Origin: JBQTGK01 sp052400665
GTDB lineage: Bacteria; Bacteroidota; Bacteroidia; Bacteroidales; Marinifilaceae
Assembly (NCBI GenBank): GCA_052400665.1
Contig: JBQTGK010000003.1
Reading direction: 5' to 3' (one strand)
Length of the DNA stretch: 64,000 nt
The notes beneath the pieces are model-generated. The model saw only the letters and a program-made list of their open reading frames with translations. It did no database searches and was not told where the DNA came from. Each line of letters begins with the position of its first letter. Position 1 is the stretch's first letter. Positions 8,412-18,600 of this stretch are shown here, piece by piece. Made by a program: the position numbers and the translations under genes.

Positions 8412-9362
8412 ATGAAAAAAGTTGTTTTAGGTATCGATATAGGTGGAACTAATACTGTTTTTGGTTGTATCGACGAGGAAGGAAAATGTTTACTTACTGG
8501 AAATATACCCACTCAAAAGCATGAAGATATAAATAACTATTTGGATGAGTTATTTGATAATGTGAACAGTATTCTTGATAAATCGAAAGAGAAGTTGGAA
8601 ATAATTGGAGTAGGAATTGGAGCTCCTAATGCTAGTTATTACTCGGGTACTATTGAAAATGCTGCTAACTTAAGATGGAAGGGAAGTATACCTTTGGTTG
8701 ATTTGGTTAAAAAAAGAATTGATGTGCCTGTTAGTATTACTAACGATGCCAATGCGGCAGCCATGGGCGAGAAGGTATTTGGTGCAGCCAAGAAGATGAA
8801 TAATTTTATGGTGATTACATTGGGAACCGGATTGGGGAGTGGAATTATTGTAAATGGTGATTTGTTATACGGACACGATGGTTTTGCTGGTGAAGTAGGG
8901 CATATGATTGTACGTAAAAGCGGACGTGAATGCGGGTGCGGTAGAAAGGGATGTTTAGAAACCTATGTTTCGGCAACGGGAGTTAAAAGAACTGTTTATA
9001 AACTATTGGCCCGCCATTTAGGCGATAGTGAGTTAAGAGATATTCCTTTTAGTAAACTAACAGCAAAAATGGTGGCTGAAGCAGCAGGTAGGGGAGATTT
9101 GGTTGCCAAAGAAACCTTTTCTTATACCGCGAAAATGTTAGGCGAAGTTTTGGCAAATGTGGTAGCAGTAACTAGTCCCGAAGCGATATTTCTTTTTGGA
9201 GGATTAACCAAAGCAGGAGATATTCTGTTTGATCCGGTTCGCGAAACATTAGAAAAAGAATTGCTTTCTATCTATAGGAATAAAATTAAGGTATTACCTT
9301 CTGGCATTAAGGATAATGCAGCTGTTTTAGGAGCTGCTGCTTTAATATGGAATAAAAATTAG
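8412..9362 (+). CDS. ROK-family sugar kinase (glucokinase-like)
   Basis: The 316-residue cytoplasmic kinase has the N-terminal phosphate-binding motif DIGGTNT (residues ~8-14), the second phosphate loop GTGLGSGI, the substrate Glu-His pair in GEVGHM and the ROK zinc site CGCGRKGCLE. These mark the ROK family, which phosphorylates glucose, N-acetylglucosamine, mannose or fructose with ATP. The 20-base gap to the permease indicates one operon. A clear terminator follows at 9411. Glucokinase is the simplest call; it could also serve the glucose released by maltose phosphorolysis in the distant alpha-glucan locus. Confidence 0.9.
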   Translation: MKKVVLGIDIGGTNTVFGCIDEEGKCLLTGNIPTQKHEDINNYLDELFDNVNSILDKSKEKLEIIGVGIGAPNASYYSGTIENAANLRWKGSIPLVDLVKKRIDVPVSITNDANAAAMGEKVFGAAKKMNNFMVITLGTGLGSGIIVNGDLLYGHDGFAGEVGHMIVRKSGRECGCGRKGCLETYVSATGVKRTVYKLLARHLGDSELRDIPFSKLTAKMVAEAAGRGDLVAKETFSYTAKMLGEVLANVVAVTSPEAIFLFGGLTKAGDILFDPVRETLEKELLSIYRNKIKVLPSGIKDNAAVLGAAALIWNKN

Positions 9363-9410
9363 TAATATATAAAAACCGATGCTTTCGATTTTTTGAAAGC
9401 TCATTCCTCC

Positions 9411-9436
9411 AGCCTGTCTAGTACAGGCTTTTTTTG
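9411..9436 (+). terminator. Terminator after the permease-ROK kinase operon
   Basis: A 7-base-pair stem AGCCTGT/ACAGGCT with a 5-base loop is followed by a run of T residues. Confidence 0.85.
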
Positions 9437-9463
9437 TAGAATTAAATTCTACAAATTGTAGAA
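9433..9463. repeat. Perfect inverted repeat plus third half-site (TTGTAGAA type)
   Basis: TTTGTAGAAT and its exact complement flank three bases (9433-9455), and a further TTGTAGAA follows at once (9456-9463). It starts in the T tail of the terminator and lies about 190 bases before the coiled-coil lipoprotein gene. It could be a second hairpin or an operator with three half-sites. Confidence 0.5.
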
Positions 9464-9648
9464 ACTTTGCCACACTTTTAAAGCTGAAATTTGCATTATT
9501 TTTTTTAGTTAGAAAAAAATAAACACTAAAGTGGTCAGTTATTCAGTGTTTTAGCTAAAAGTGCTTGTTGCAAGTAGAAATTGCGGCACAGTATTCTCTT
9601 AAGTAATCCTGAATTTGAATTGATGTAAACTGATAAAAAATTAAAATT

Positions 9649-10518
9649 ATGAAAAAGTTATTATTAGCATTATTAGTGTTGCCATTTTTTACGGCTTGTA
9701 ACCAAAAAGAACTAAAACAACTTCGTGAGCAAAATGTTCAGCTTACGCAAATGGCTCAGGAAAAAGATTCTACCATTGATGATTTTGTAGAATCGTTCGA
9801 TGTAATTGCTGCAAATTTGAATATTATTAAAGAAAAAGAGCAAATTATTGCTGTTAATGCAAATGAGAATCCTTCGGTAGGCCAGAAAGAACAAATTGTT
9901 AACGACTTGAGTTTAGTTCGTGATCTTTTAGAAGAGAACAAAGCGAAAATAGAAAGTCTTGATAAGAAGTTAAAGAATAGCTGGTACCAAAACTCAAAAT
10001 TGAAGAAACTGGTTGCAGGACTAAAAGCACAAATTAAAGAGAAAGATGCTTCTTTAACAGCATTAACAGAACAAGTAGCACAATTAAATGTTGAAGTTGA
10101 TAATTTAAATGGACAGGTAACTGAATTAAATGGTACTCTTGTTGCTTTAAATACTGAAAATGATAACAAGGATAAAATAATTGAAGAACAAATAAACAAT
10201 TTGCATACAGGTCATTATGTAATTGGTGATATCAAAGAATTAAAATTGAAACAAGTTGTTACAAGTGAAGGTGGATTATTGGGAATTGGATCAACAAATA
10301 AATTGAACCAAAAAATTAATCCCGAAAATTTTAATGATATTGATATTACTCAAACAACAAGTATCCCCGTATCGGGTAAAAAAGTGAGTATTGTTACTTC
10401 ACATCCAAGCGATTCGTACAGAATAGAAGGAAACGAAAAAGAGATTGAAGCAATTACAATTCTTAATCCGGAAGAATTCTGGAAGGCTTCGAAATATTTA
10501 GTTGTAGCTGTAAAATAA
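9649..10518 (+). CDS. Coiled-coil lipoprotein
   Basis: The 289-residue protein has a lipoprotein signal peptide ending in FFTAC (Cys17), so it is probably anchored in the outer or inner membrane facing the periplasm. Residues ~20-195 are a long coiled coil with heptad-rich sequence, including a stretch like the yeast-zipper pattern LNVEVDNLNGQVTELNG. The C-terminal ~95 residues form a small, probably beta-rich domain starting at HYVIGDIKEL. I know similar uncharacterised lipoproteins in Bacteroidota but cannot assign a role. It is monocistronic, between two terminators. An apparent long minus-strand frame inside it is a shadow of the coiled coil. Confidence 0.8.
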   Translation: MKKLLLALLVLPFFTACNQKELKQLREQNVQLTQMAQEKDSTIDDFVESFDVIAANLNIIKEKEQIIAVNANENPSVGQKEQIVNDLSLVRDLLEENKAKIESLDKKLKNSWYQNSKLKKLVAGLKAQIKEKDASLTALTEQVAQLNVEVDNLNGQVTELNGTLVALNTENDNKDKIIEEQINNLHTGHYVIGDIKELKLKQVVTSEGGLLGIGSTNKLNQKINPENFNDIDITQTTSIPVSGKKVSIVTSHPSDSYRIEGNEKEIEAITILNPEEFWKASKYLVVAVK

Positions 10519-10545
10519 TAGATATAAGCAGAGCTTGTAATAAAG

Positions 10546-10570
10546 GCATCCCATTATGGGGTGCTTTTTT
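10546..10570 (+). terminator. Terminator after the coiled-coil lipoprotein
   Basis: GCATCCC pairs with GGGGTGC (7 pairs, one G-U) around a 5-base loop, followed by T6. Confidence 0.85.
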
Positions 10571-10611
10571 AGTTTAAAATTTTCTATTGAATAGAATTGT
10601 GAGAGGATATT

Positions 10612-10639
10612 TTGGAATTCAGGAAAGTAATTATCTTTG
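10612..10639 (+). promoter_or_regulatory. Bacteroidota-type promoter for the ABC-F gene
   Basis: TTG at 10612-10614 and TATCTTTG at 10632-10639 are separated by 17 bases, a good match to TTG-N17-23-TAnnTTTG. The -7 box overlaps an in-frame TTG at 10637, so that TTG would be upstream of the transcript start. This fixes the ABC-F start at the ATG at 10661. Confidence 0.65.
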
Positions 10640-10660
10640 CGGCTTATTAAAACTGAAAAG

Positions 10661-12298
10661 ATGATTAGTGTAGACGCATTGGCTGTTGAGTTTGGAGGAA
10701 CAACTCTGTTTAAAGATATTTCGTTTGTAATTAATGAAAAGGACCGTATTGCTTTAATGGGAAAAAACGGTGCGGGAAAATCTACCCTTCTAAAAATTAT
10801 TGCGGGAGTAGATACGGCTAGCCGTGGAAGAGTATCTTCCCCAAAGGATAAAACCATTGCTTATCTTCCTCAGCATTTAATGACTTCCAATACCAGAACT
10901 GTTTTTGAGGAAACAGCACAGGCTTTTTCTCATATTTTTGAGATGGAAAAGCAAATTGAGGATTTGAATCAGCAGTTGGCTTCCCGTACCGATTTTGAGT
11001 CGGAAGCTTACTACAAACTTATTGAAGATGTATCAGCTTTAAGTGAATCGTTTTATTCAATTGAAGAGATTAATTATGATGCAGAAGTAGAGAAGGCTCT
11101 TTTAGGATTGGGATTTGTGCGTGACGATTTTACTCGTTCAACCAGCGAGTTTAGTGGTGGTTGGAGAATGAGAATCGAACTGGCAAAAATTTTATTAAAG
11201 AAACCTGATTTAATTCTTTTGGATGAGCCAACCAATCATTTGGATATTGAGTCTATTCAGTGGTTAGAAGATTTTTTGATCAATTCGGGAAAAGCAGTAA
11301 TGGTTATTTCTCACGACCGTGCATTTGTCGATAATATTACTTCGCGAACCATTGAAATTACAATGGGCCGAATTTACGATTACAAAGCAACTTATTCTGA
11401 GTATTTGGAGTTGCGAAAAGACAGACGAATTCATCAGCAAAAAGCTTACGACGAACAACAAAAAATGATTGCTGAGAACAGGGCATTTATTGAAAGATTT
11501 AAGGGAACATATTCAAAAACTTTGCAGGTTCAATCGCGTGTAAAGATGTTGGATAAACTTGATATTATTAAGGTGGATGAAGAAGATACTTCGGCTTTGA
11601 GATTAAAATTTCCACCTTCGCCACGTTCGGGAAATTATCCTGTAATTATGGAGGATGTGGATAAGTATTACGGCGATCATTTGGTGTTCGAGAATGTGAA
11701 TTTTACTCTCGAAAGAGGCGAAAAAATTGCTTTTGTGGGGAGAAATGGTGAAGGTAAATCTACTTTAGTGAAAGCCATTATGCAGGAAATCGATCATGGT
11801 GGAATTCTGACTTTAGGCCATAATAGTATGATTGGGTATTTTGCTCAGAATCAGGCTTCTTTAATGGATGAGGATTTAACGGTTTTCCAAACGATCGATC
11901 ATGTGGCAAAAGGAGATGTTCGTACCAAGTTAAAGGATATTTTAGGTGCTTTTATGTTTGGCGGCGATAATTCAACGAAGAAAGTGAAAGTTCTTTCCGG
12001 AGGAGAAAAAACAAGGTTGGCAATGATTAAGTTACTTCTTGAACCAGTGAATTTGTTGATTCTCGATGAGCCAACCAATCATTTGGATATGAAAACAAAA
12101 GATATTTTAAAAGCTGCATTAAAAGATTTTGACGGAACCGTAATTGTTGTGTCGCACGATAGAGATTTTCTGGATGGTTTAGTTGATAAGGTTTACGAGT
12201 TTGGAAATAAGAAGGTAAAAGAACATCTAGGTGATATTAACTCCTATTTATCGATGAAAAAAATGGAAAATTTACGAGAATTAGAACGCAAAAAATAG
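10661..12298 (+). CDS. ABC-F family ATPase (ribosome-associated type)
   Basis: The 545-residue soluble protein has two ABC ATPase domains with Walker A motifs GKNGAGKST and GRNGEGKST, signatures FSGGW and LSGGEK, and two LLDEPTNHLD/ILDEPTNHLD Walker B regions, joined by a charged linker. No membrane domain is present. ABC-F proteins bind the ribosomal E site and act in translation, or in some cases give ribosome protection against antibiotics; this housekeeping-like copy is more likely translational. I start it at the ATG at 10661 (MISVDALAVEFGG) because an upstream TTG at 10637 lies inside the promoter -7 box. A subfamily name cannot be given from sequence inspection. Confidence 0.93.
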   Translation: MISVDALAVEFGGTTLFKDISFVINEKDRIALMGKNGAGKSTLLKIIAGVDTASRGRVSSPKDKTIAYLPQHLMTSNTRTVFEETAQAFSHIFEMEKQIEDLNQQLASRTDFESEAYYKLIEDVSALSESFYSIEEINYDAEVEKALLGLGFVRDDFTRSTSEFSGGWRMRIELAKILLKKPDLILLDEPTNHLDIESIQWLEDFLINSGKAVMVISHDRAFVDNITSRTIEITMGRIYDYKATYSEYLELRKDRRIHQQKAYDEQQKMIAENRAFIERFKGTYSKTLQVQSRVKMLDKLDIIKVDEEDTSALRLKFPPSPRSGNYPVIMEDVDKYYGDHLVFENVNFTLERGEKIAFVGRNGEGKSTLVKAIMQEIDHGGILTLGHNSMIGYFAQNQASLMDEDLTVFQTIDHVAKGDVRTKLKDILGAFMFGGDNSTKKVKVLSGGEKTRLAMIKLLLEPVNLLILDEPTNHLDMKTKDILKAALKDFDGTVIVVSHDRDFLDGLVDKVYEFGNKKVKEHLGDINSYLSMKKMENLRELERKK

Positions 12299-12460
12299 GT
12301 TCTGATTTATATTCGATAATTCTGGGTGTAATCTTTTTCACATAAGATTTTTAATGTCGATTCGTTCCTTTTTTTTGATAATGAGTTTTTTATGGCAAAT
12401 TCGTAATGTGCATGTATTTAATTTATTCTTTTATAGAATGACAAGGTGAGTTTACCAGAT

Positions 12461-12508
12461 AAAAAAAAGTTGCAATAACTAAAATGTAAAGTTTCAGCTA
12501 TTGCAACT
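12461..12508 (-). terminator. Terminator of the C69 dipeptidase gene
   Basis: A 10-base-pair stem AGTTGCAATA/TATTGCAACT (12468-12477 and 12499-12508) is followed on the minus strand by T8. There is no strong T run on the plus strand, so it serves the minus-strand gene mainly. Confidence 0.75.
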
Positions 12509-12574
12509 AAATGTATTTTTATTGATAGCTTTTATAAAGCTTTTGTATATGTTTTTAAAAGACCTATTTTAAAA

Positions 12575-14161
12575 CTAGAACTTTTCATCATATTTGGTCC
12601 AAATATGATCGCCAATTTCCCAGGCTTTTTCAACAACTTCGCCTCCCAGTTGTTTGCTTCTATTGGTAAGAAACTCTTTCCGTTTCTTTTTGTTAAGATT
12701 TAAATATTGTTCATCAATTTTTGCTTGTTCTTCAAAATATTTGCTCTGCAAAGGAATAAATACTTTATCAACATCTTTACGCATATCTCCCCAGCGTTGA
12801 GCACTTAAAGTTCCTAATCGATTAAAAGCCCACCATGCCGATTTGCGTGTATAACCTGTTCTTCGGGCTTTTACTTTATAGCTTTCGGCTAAGTCGGTAG
12901 TACCAGCATAAACAGGAATATATATAGATGTTGCAACATTATCCTGAGCCAGCCAGGCAATTCCTCCAATTTCATCGGGTAGCCAGTCTCGGCATTGAAT
13001 AATAGTGGCATACATCGTATACCAGCGAGCAATGGTTCTTTCGCCAAGTTCTCCCCATCCGCCATTTACTTTAAATAAACGATTCATTTCGTATGGCATA
13101 AACGGATTTGCAAAAGGAGATAATACTTCTTTTCCTTCTTTATTGGCTTGTTTAATATTCTTTACAAAGTTGTAAGGTGTTCCTTCGTAATAATCTTTAA
13201 AAATTGTGACCAAGTCGTCCAAGCTTACTTTTTTATCCGGTTTTACTGAAAAAGGATAGTCTTTATCGTTGGCATCCAGTTTTAGTGATGGAGCTGCCAT
13301 TGAAAGAACACGCCATTCTCTTCTGCGTGAAGCTAATGATAAACGACTTTTAGGTGCATAAACCTTATTCCAGACAAATGTTTCACCTTCTTTCCACCAT
13401 CCATTTTCTTTGGCAAGGCTATAAATATTTTCGGATGCTAAGAAGGAATCAGAATCATTAATATTTATTTCTTTAATGGTACTTGCATTGGCGTTTACCG
13501 AAATATGATTATCGGGTACTCGCTGAGCCACCCAAACGGCACCAATTTTTCCTTTTCCCGGACCAACAACCTCGAAATGCCAAACCTCTTTTTTATCCGC
13601 AATGGTTAAGCATTCACCAAAATCTCTCCATCCATATTTAGTTAGTAAATCATCGGCTAAAGCAATTGCCTCGCGGGCAGAAGAGCATCTTTCCAACATT
13701 AATTGCTGCAATCGCTGGCAGTCTATTAAGCATTTTTTCGAAAATAATTCTTCTCTTCCGCCAAAGGTAGATTCCCCAATAGCCAACTGTTTTTCGTTAA
13801 TACACGGATAAGCAGTGTTCAGATATTGATAAGTTGTTTCTGCCTGATTGATTTCTCCAATTTTTTTGTGCTGATAAGTAGGCATTGTCAAACTATCATA
13901 TGCTGATCGTTCATACAAGAAAAACTTGCTGTCTTTTTTATGTTTTTTTGCAGGAACAATATTCATCCATGCTCGGGTACGATGACTATCATCGGTGTGA
14001 GATGTAATAACCGATCCGTCTGTGGTAGCCATTTTACCCACAGTAATTGTGGTGCAACCCTCTGGTACTCCAGCTTTCCAATCGGATTTATCCTGAGCTT
14101 TTGAGGTTAGTGAAAATAGTAACAAGACAGCTAAGGAAAAAGTTTTAAGGGAATTGTTCAT
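12575..14161 (-). CDS. Secreted C69-family dipeptidase
   Basis: The 528-residue protein has a signal peptide (residues 1-22, ending TSKA-Q) and belongs to the N-terminal-nucleophile dipeptidases (MEROPS C69, PepD-like). The nucleophile is Cys36 in EGCTTITVGKMAT, followed by the usual DGSVITSHTDDSHRTR region. C69 enzymes release N-terminal residues from dipeptides, here probably in the periplasm. Length is normal for Bacteroidota members. The gene lies 51 bases downstream of the CvfB-like gene on the same strand, so cotranscription is possible, and it ends at a hairpin with a T8 tail. Confidence 0.9.
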   Translation of the reverse strand: MNNSLKTFSLAVLLLFSLTSKAQDKSDWKAGVPEGCTTITVGKMATTDGSVITSHTDDSHRTRAWMNIVPAKKHKKDSKFFLYERSAYDSLTMPTYQHKKIGEINQAETTYQYLNTAYPCINEKQLAIGESTFGGREELFSKKCLIDCQRLQQLMLERCSSAREAIALADDLLTKYGWRDFGECLTIADKKEVWHFEVVGPGKGKIGAVWVAQRVPDNHISVNANASTIKEININDSDSFLASENIYSLAKENGWWKEGETFVWNKVYAPKSRLSLASRRREWRVLSMAAPSLKLDANDKDYPFSVKPDKKVSLDDLVTIFKDYYEGTPYNFVKNIKQANKEGKEVLSPFANPFMPYEMNRLFKVNGGWGELGERTIARWYTMYATIIQCRDWLPDEIGGIAWLAQDNVATSIYIPVYAGTTDLAESYKVKARRTGYTRKSAWWAFNRLGTLSAQRWGDMRKDVDKVFIPLQSKYFEEQAKIDEQYLNLNKKKRKEFLTNRSKQLGGEVVEKAWEIGDHIWTKYDEKF

Positions 14162-14212
14162 GTTAGCTTAGTTGTGGTTTACGTATTTTGTTTTTTAAGT
14201 AATTTTTTTAGT

Positions 14213-15049
14213 TTATTGAACCAAATAAATTCCAGCCTCTTCAATGGTAATTAATCTTTGTTTGTAAAGAAGTCCAATTGATTTTTTAAAATTCTTCTTG
14301 CTCATTTTAAGCAAATAATAAATGTCTTCGGGTGAACTTTTATCGTTTAAAGGAAGAAATCCTTCTTCATCTTTAAGCATATCTAAAATTTGCTGACCCA
14401 ATTTAGGTACTTCATTCTGATATCCTTGTTCTTGCAAGCTGATATCTATTTTTCCGTCGGGTCTGATTTTTTTGATATATGCTTTTCTTTTGTCTCCAAT
14501 TTTTAAATGGCCAAAAACTTCATTTTTATAAATAATACCTAAAGCATCGTCGTTAATAAGGGCCTGAAAGCCTAAATCATTTCTTTTGCCCACTAAAATA
14601 TCCACTTCATCTCCTTCGGCATAAGATACTTCAACATCTTTAAGGATTTTATCGACTTTTGCAGTAGCAACAATTCTACCTGTAGAACTATCCAGATAAA
14701 CGTAAACAAGATAGGAGAGACCTTCTTGTAATTTTTCCCTTTGTTCACTAAAAGGAACCAAAAGGTCTTTGGCAAGTCCCCAATCTAAGAATGCTCCAAT
14801 ATTGGTAACCGATTTTACTTTCATAACTGCAAATTCGCCTACAGTAGCATTAGGAGTTAATGTTGTTGCTATAATTCTGTCCTCCGAATCGCGATAGATA
14901 AATACTTTAATAGTATCGTCTAATTGTGTTTTTGGTGGTACGTATTGATTAGGAAGCAATATTAATGCTTCATCTTCTCCTTCTAAAAAAACGCCAAAAT
15001 CAACTAGTTTGGCAACTTTTAATTCTGCGTATTGTCCGATCATACTCAC
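14213..15049 (-). CDS. CvfB-like RNA-binding protein with tandem S1 domains
   Basis: The 278-residue cytoplasmic protein matches the CvfB/YitL family: an N-terminal S1-like segment (GQYAELKVAKLVDFGVFL), a central S1 domain (GEFAVMKVKSVTNIGAFLDWGL), a third S1-like unit (about residues 145-215) and a C-terminal winged-helix region (about 215-278). CvfB in Staphylococcus aureus influences virulence and post-transcriptional control, and the winged helix contributes to RNA binding. The role in Bacteroidota is unstudied as far as I know. A 629-base gene-free stretch lies upstream. Confidence 0.88.
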   Translation of the reverse strand: MSMIGQYAELKVAKLVDFGVFLEGEDEALILLPNQYVPPKTQLDDTIKVFIYRDSEDRIIATTLTPNATVGEFAVMKVKSVTNIGAFLDWGLAKDLLVPFSEQREKLQEGLSYLVYVYLDSSTGRIVATAKVDKILKDVEVSYAEGDEVDILVGKRNDLGFQALINDDALGIIYKNEVFGHLKIGDKRKAYIKKIRPDGKIDISLQEQGYQNEVPKLGQQILDMLKDEEGFLPLNDKSSPEDIYYLLKMSKKNFKKSIGLLYKQRLITIEEAGIYLVQ

Positions 15050-15678
15050 AGTGTGATATTTAATGATTTGAACCCAGGGATAATATGGGCTTCAAATTAG
15101 GTTCTAAAGTTTCAATTTTAACGCCATAAAAGTACACATCTTTTTACGAAATGAGAGAGAAATTACAAAACTGTTTTATTTATGAATATTAGGAGAATGC
15201 CTGAGTCGTTTTTTATTTGAAAATGTAATGGATAAATTTTTTTATTTATGAGATTCTAGCTTATAAAATATGTTATAAAACATTTTTTTGTAAATCAAAA
15301 ATTAGGGAATGGGTGTTTTCCTCTGCTTTTAATTAAACAGTAGACTATAATGGTTAATTAGAGACTTAGATGCGATCTTTTGCAGAATAGACTTGGTTTT
15401 ATTGATGTTTTTCTAATTTCTTCTCTTTTCTTTTAATTTTTCTATATCGATTGCGAATTTTTGCTCTAATTATTAAAGAAAAAAATCAGTATTGTGCATG
15501 GGTAATTACACCCATGTATTCAGATATTGTAGAACATACAGGTATTAATATAGAAATATTTCCTTAATGAAAAAATGTTTTTATTTTTGATGTAGGATTA
15601 AATAACATTAGTTCTATACCAAATTTAAAACAACTCTCTCGAGTACTAAGTGGGGATAATAATTTAATAAGTCAGGGT
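15050..15678. promoter_or_regulatory. 629-base intergenic region before the tandem carboxyltransferase
   Basis: This AT-rich gap separates divergent genes. It holds an inverted repeat CATGGGT-N6-ACCCATG at 15497-15516, extendable by two more pairs. A possible -7 box TATTTTTG lies at 15582-15589, about 90 bases before the plus-strand start. No coding frame, tRNA or known riboswitch is evident to me. Confidence 0.4.
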
Positions 15679-18600
15679 ATGAAAAAAAGGAAATTATTAG
15701 TTAGAGATCTTACATTAAGAGATGGTCAGCAATCTCTTTTTGCTACAAGAATGCCTCAGGCAGAAATTGAAAAAGTATTACATCTATATAAGAAGGCTAA
15801 CTTTTATGCAATGGAAGTATGGGGAGGAGCAGTTCCTGATTCTGTGATGCGTTACTTAAATGAAAATCCCTGGTACCGTTTAGAGTCCATCAAAAAAGAA
15901 ATAGGCGATGTTTCCAAACTTACAGCCTTATCTCGTGGTCGTAATCTTTTTGGCTATAGCCCATATCCTGAATCAGTAATAAAAAACTTTAATACCCAGG
16001 CTATAAAGTCTGGTTTGGGTATCATGCGTATTTTCGATTGTTTGAATGATATCGAGAATATGAAGTCTACCATTAAGTATGTAAAAGAAGCTGGAGGTAT
16101 GGCCGATTGTGCTGTATGTTTTACCGTTGATTCTAAATTCCCTACTAAAAAAGAAGATTTGGAAAGATTAACCATAAAGAATCTTCCAGATCAGATTTTT
16201 GACATTAATTATTTTGTGAACATGGCCAAAAATCTGGAAGCTTTAGGTGCAGATATGATTTCACTAAAAGATATGGCCGGATTGGCTTCACCTTCTTTTG
16301 CAGGTCAAATTATTCGTCGTTTTAAAGAGGAGTTAAGTATTCCTGTAGATTTTCATTCGCACTCTACACCAGGATATGGTTTGGCTTCTGCTCTTACTGC
16401 AATTATTAATGGTGTTGATATTATTGATACCAATATTATGAATTTTGCTGGAGGATCTGCTGCTCCGGCTTATGAACTAATCTATATTTTCTGCGAGAAA
16501 TTAGGCATTGAATTAGATGGAGATGCTAAAACAGTAGTGGAAATCAATAAAATACTAAAAGAAATTCGTACCAATGCTTTAGCCGATGTTGATAGCTACA
16601 AGCAATTTCCAATCGAATTCGATATTACAAAAGATAAATTGCCTGCAAACATCGATCAGTTATTTGATGAGGCAATTAAGCAGGCAAAAACCGATAATGA
16701 AGAAGACTTATTGAAAGCTTGTCATGCAATTGAAGAATATTTTAATTTTCCAGCTCCAAACCAAATGGTTAAAGATGCGGAAATTCCTGGAGGTATGTAT
16801 ACTAACATGCTTAACCAGTTGAAAGCTTTAGGTTTGGAAAACCTGCTTGAGAGAGTGTTAGAAGTGGTGCCGGTGGTTCGTTTGGATGCAGGTTGTCCGC
16901 CATTGGTAACTCCTTCTTCTCAAATTGTTGGTGTTCAGGCTGTAAATTGTGTAATCGATGAAAATTCTGGTCGTCCGTTTTATACCAATGTATCCAACCA
17001 GTTCTTTAATTTAGTAAAAGGAGAGTATGGAACAACACCAATTGATATCGCTCCGGAATTTCGTAAGAAAATTACCGGCAAAGCAGAAAAAATCGATTAT
17101 GATGTAGATGCTTATGTATCGCCAGAAAATCCAATATTATCACAATTTGGAAATGTTAAATTGGCTAAGGATGATAAGGAATATATGTTGCTTGAACTTT
17201 TCCCATTGGTAGCTAAAGGTTATTTAGAAGGAAAACGAAAAGTAGAATTTGAAGCGCAGAGAGCAGAAAATCGTAAGAAAATTGCTGCCGAAAGAGCTGC
17301 AATTAAGCGTACTGGTAAATTAAAGATTCGTGACCTTACCCTTCGCGATGGTCAGCAATCATTATTTGCTACTCGTGTTCCTCAAGCAGAGATTGAATCG
17401 GTATTGCCTTTGTATAAGGATGCTAATTTTTATGCTATGGAAGTGTGGGGAGGTGCAATTCCCGATTCGGTAATGCGTTACTTAAACGAGGATCCATGGC
17501 ATCGTTTGGAGTCAATTAAAGAAGTAATTGGTGATGTATCTCATTTAACAGCTTTGTCTCGTGGCAGAAATTTGTTTGGATATTCTCCATATCCAGAAAC
17601 CGTAATCGAAGGATTCAATAAGAATGCGGTGAAATCAGGTTTGGGTATCATGCGTATCTTCGATTGTCTGAACGATGTAAAGAACATGGAGACTACCATA
17701 AAGTATATGAAAGAGGCAGGCGGTATTGCCGACTGTGCTGTTTGTTATACCGTTGATCCTAAATTCACAAGAAAGCAACGTTTAAAAGCATTGTTAGCAG
17801 GTAAAAAATTACCTAAAAAGATTTTTGATGTAGATTATTTTATAAGCAAAGCAAAACAAATGGAAGCTTTGGGTGCTGATATGATTACCGTGAAGGATAT
17901 GGCTGGATTGATTCCTCCATCATTATCGGGTAAGATTATTAGAAGAATGAAAAATGAGTTGAATGTACCTATCGATTTTCATACTCACTGTACTCCGGGT
18001 TATGGTTTAGGTGCTGTTTTAATGGCTATTGTTAATGGTGTTGATATTGTGGATACTAACATCTTGAATTTTGCTGGTGGACCAGCTGCCCCGGCATTCG
18101 AAATTATTCAGATTTTTGCTGATAAATTGGGTTTAGATACTGGCGTAAATTTAGATGCTGTTGTTAAAATAAATAAAGAACTAAAAGGAATACGTGAGCG
18201 AATTGCAGAATTCGATTCATATAAAATGTTTCCATTAGAATTTGATATTACGGCTGATTATCTACCAAAAGATATTGATGCATTATTCGATAGAGCTATT
18301 GAATTAGCTAAAGTAGATAAGGAAGCAGAATTGTTAGAGGTTTGTGGTGCAATTGATAAATTCTTCAATTTTCCAGCTCCAAACGAAGAAGTAAAAGCCG
18401 CTGAGATACCAGGAGGTATGTACACCAATATGCTGGCCCAGTTAAAAGGACTGGGATTAGAGGATTTATTACCTAGAGTATTGGAAAAAGTGCCTGAGGT
18501 ACGTGTAGCTGCTGGTTGTCCTCCATTAGTAACTCCATCATCTCAAATTGTAGGTGTTCAGGCAGTAAACTATGTTTTAGATGTGAACTCAGGTAAAGAG

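Noticed and set aside
9756..10199. A 147-residue minus-strand frame inside the coiled-coil lipoprotein gene
   Set aside because: It is the mirror of a low-complexity coiled coil. Its Ser/Phe-rich composition is what the complement of Lys/Glu/Asn codons gives.
15497..15516. CATGGGT-N6-ACCCATG as a terminator
   Set aside because: There is no T run on either side and it is far from both gene ends. A binding site or leader stem is more likely.
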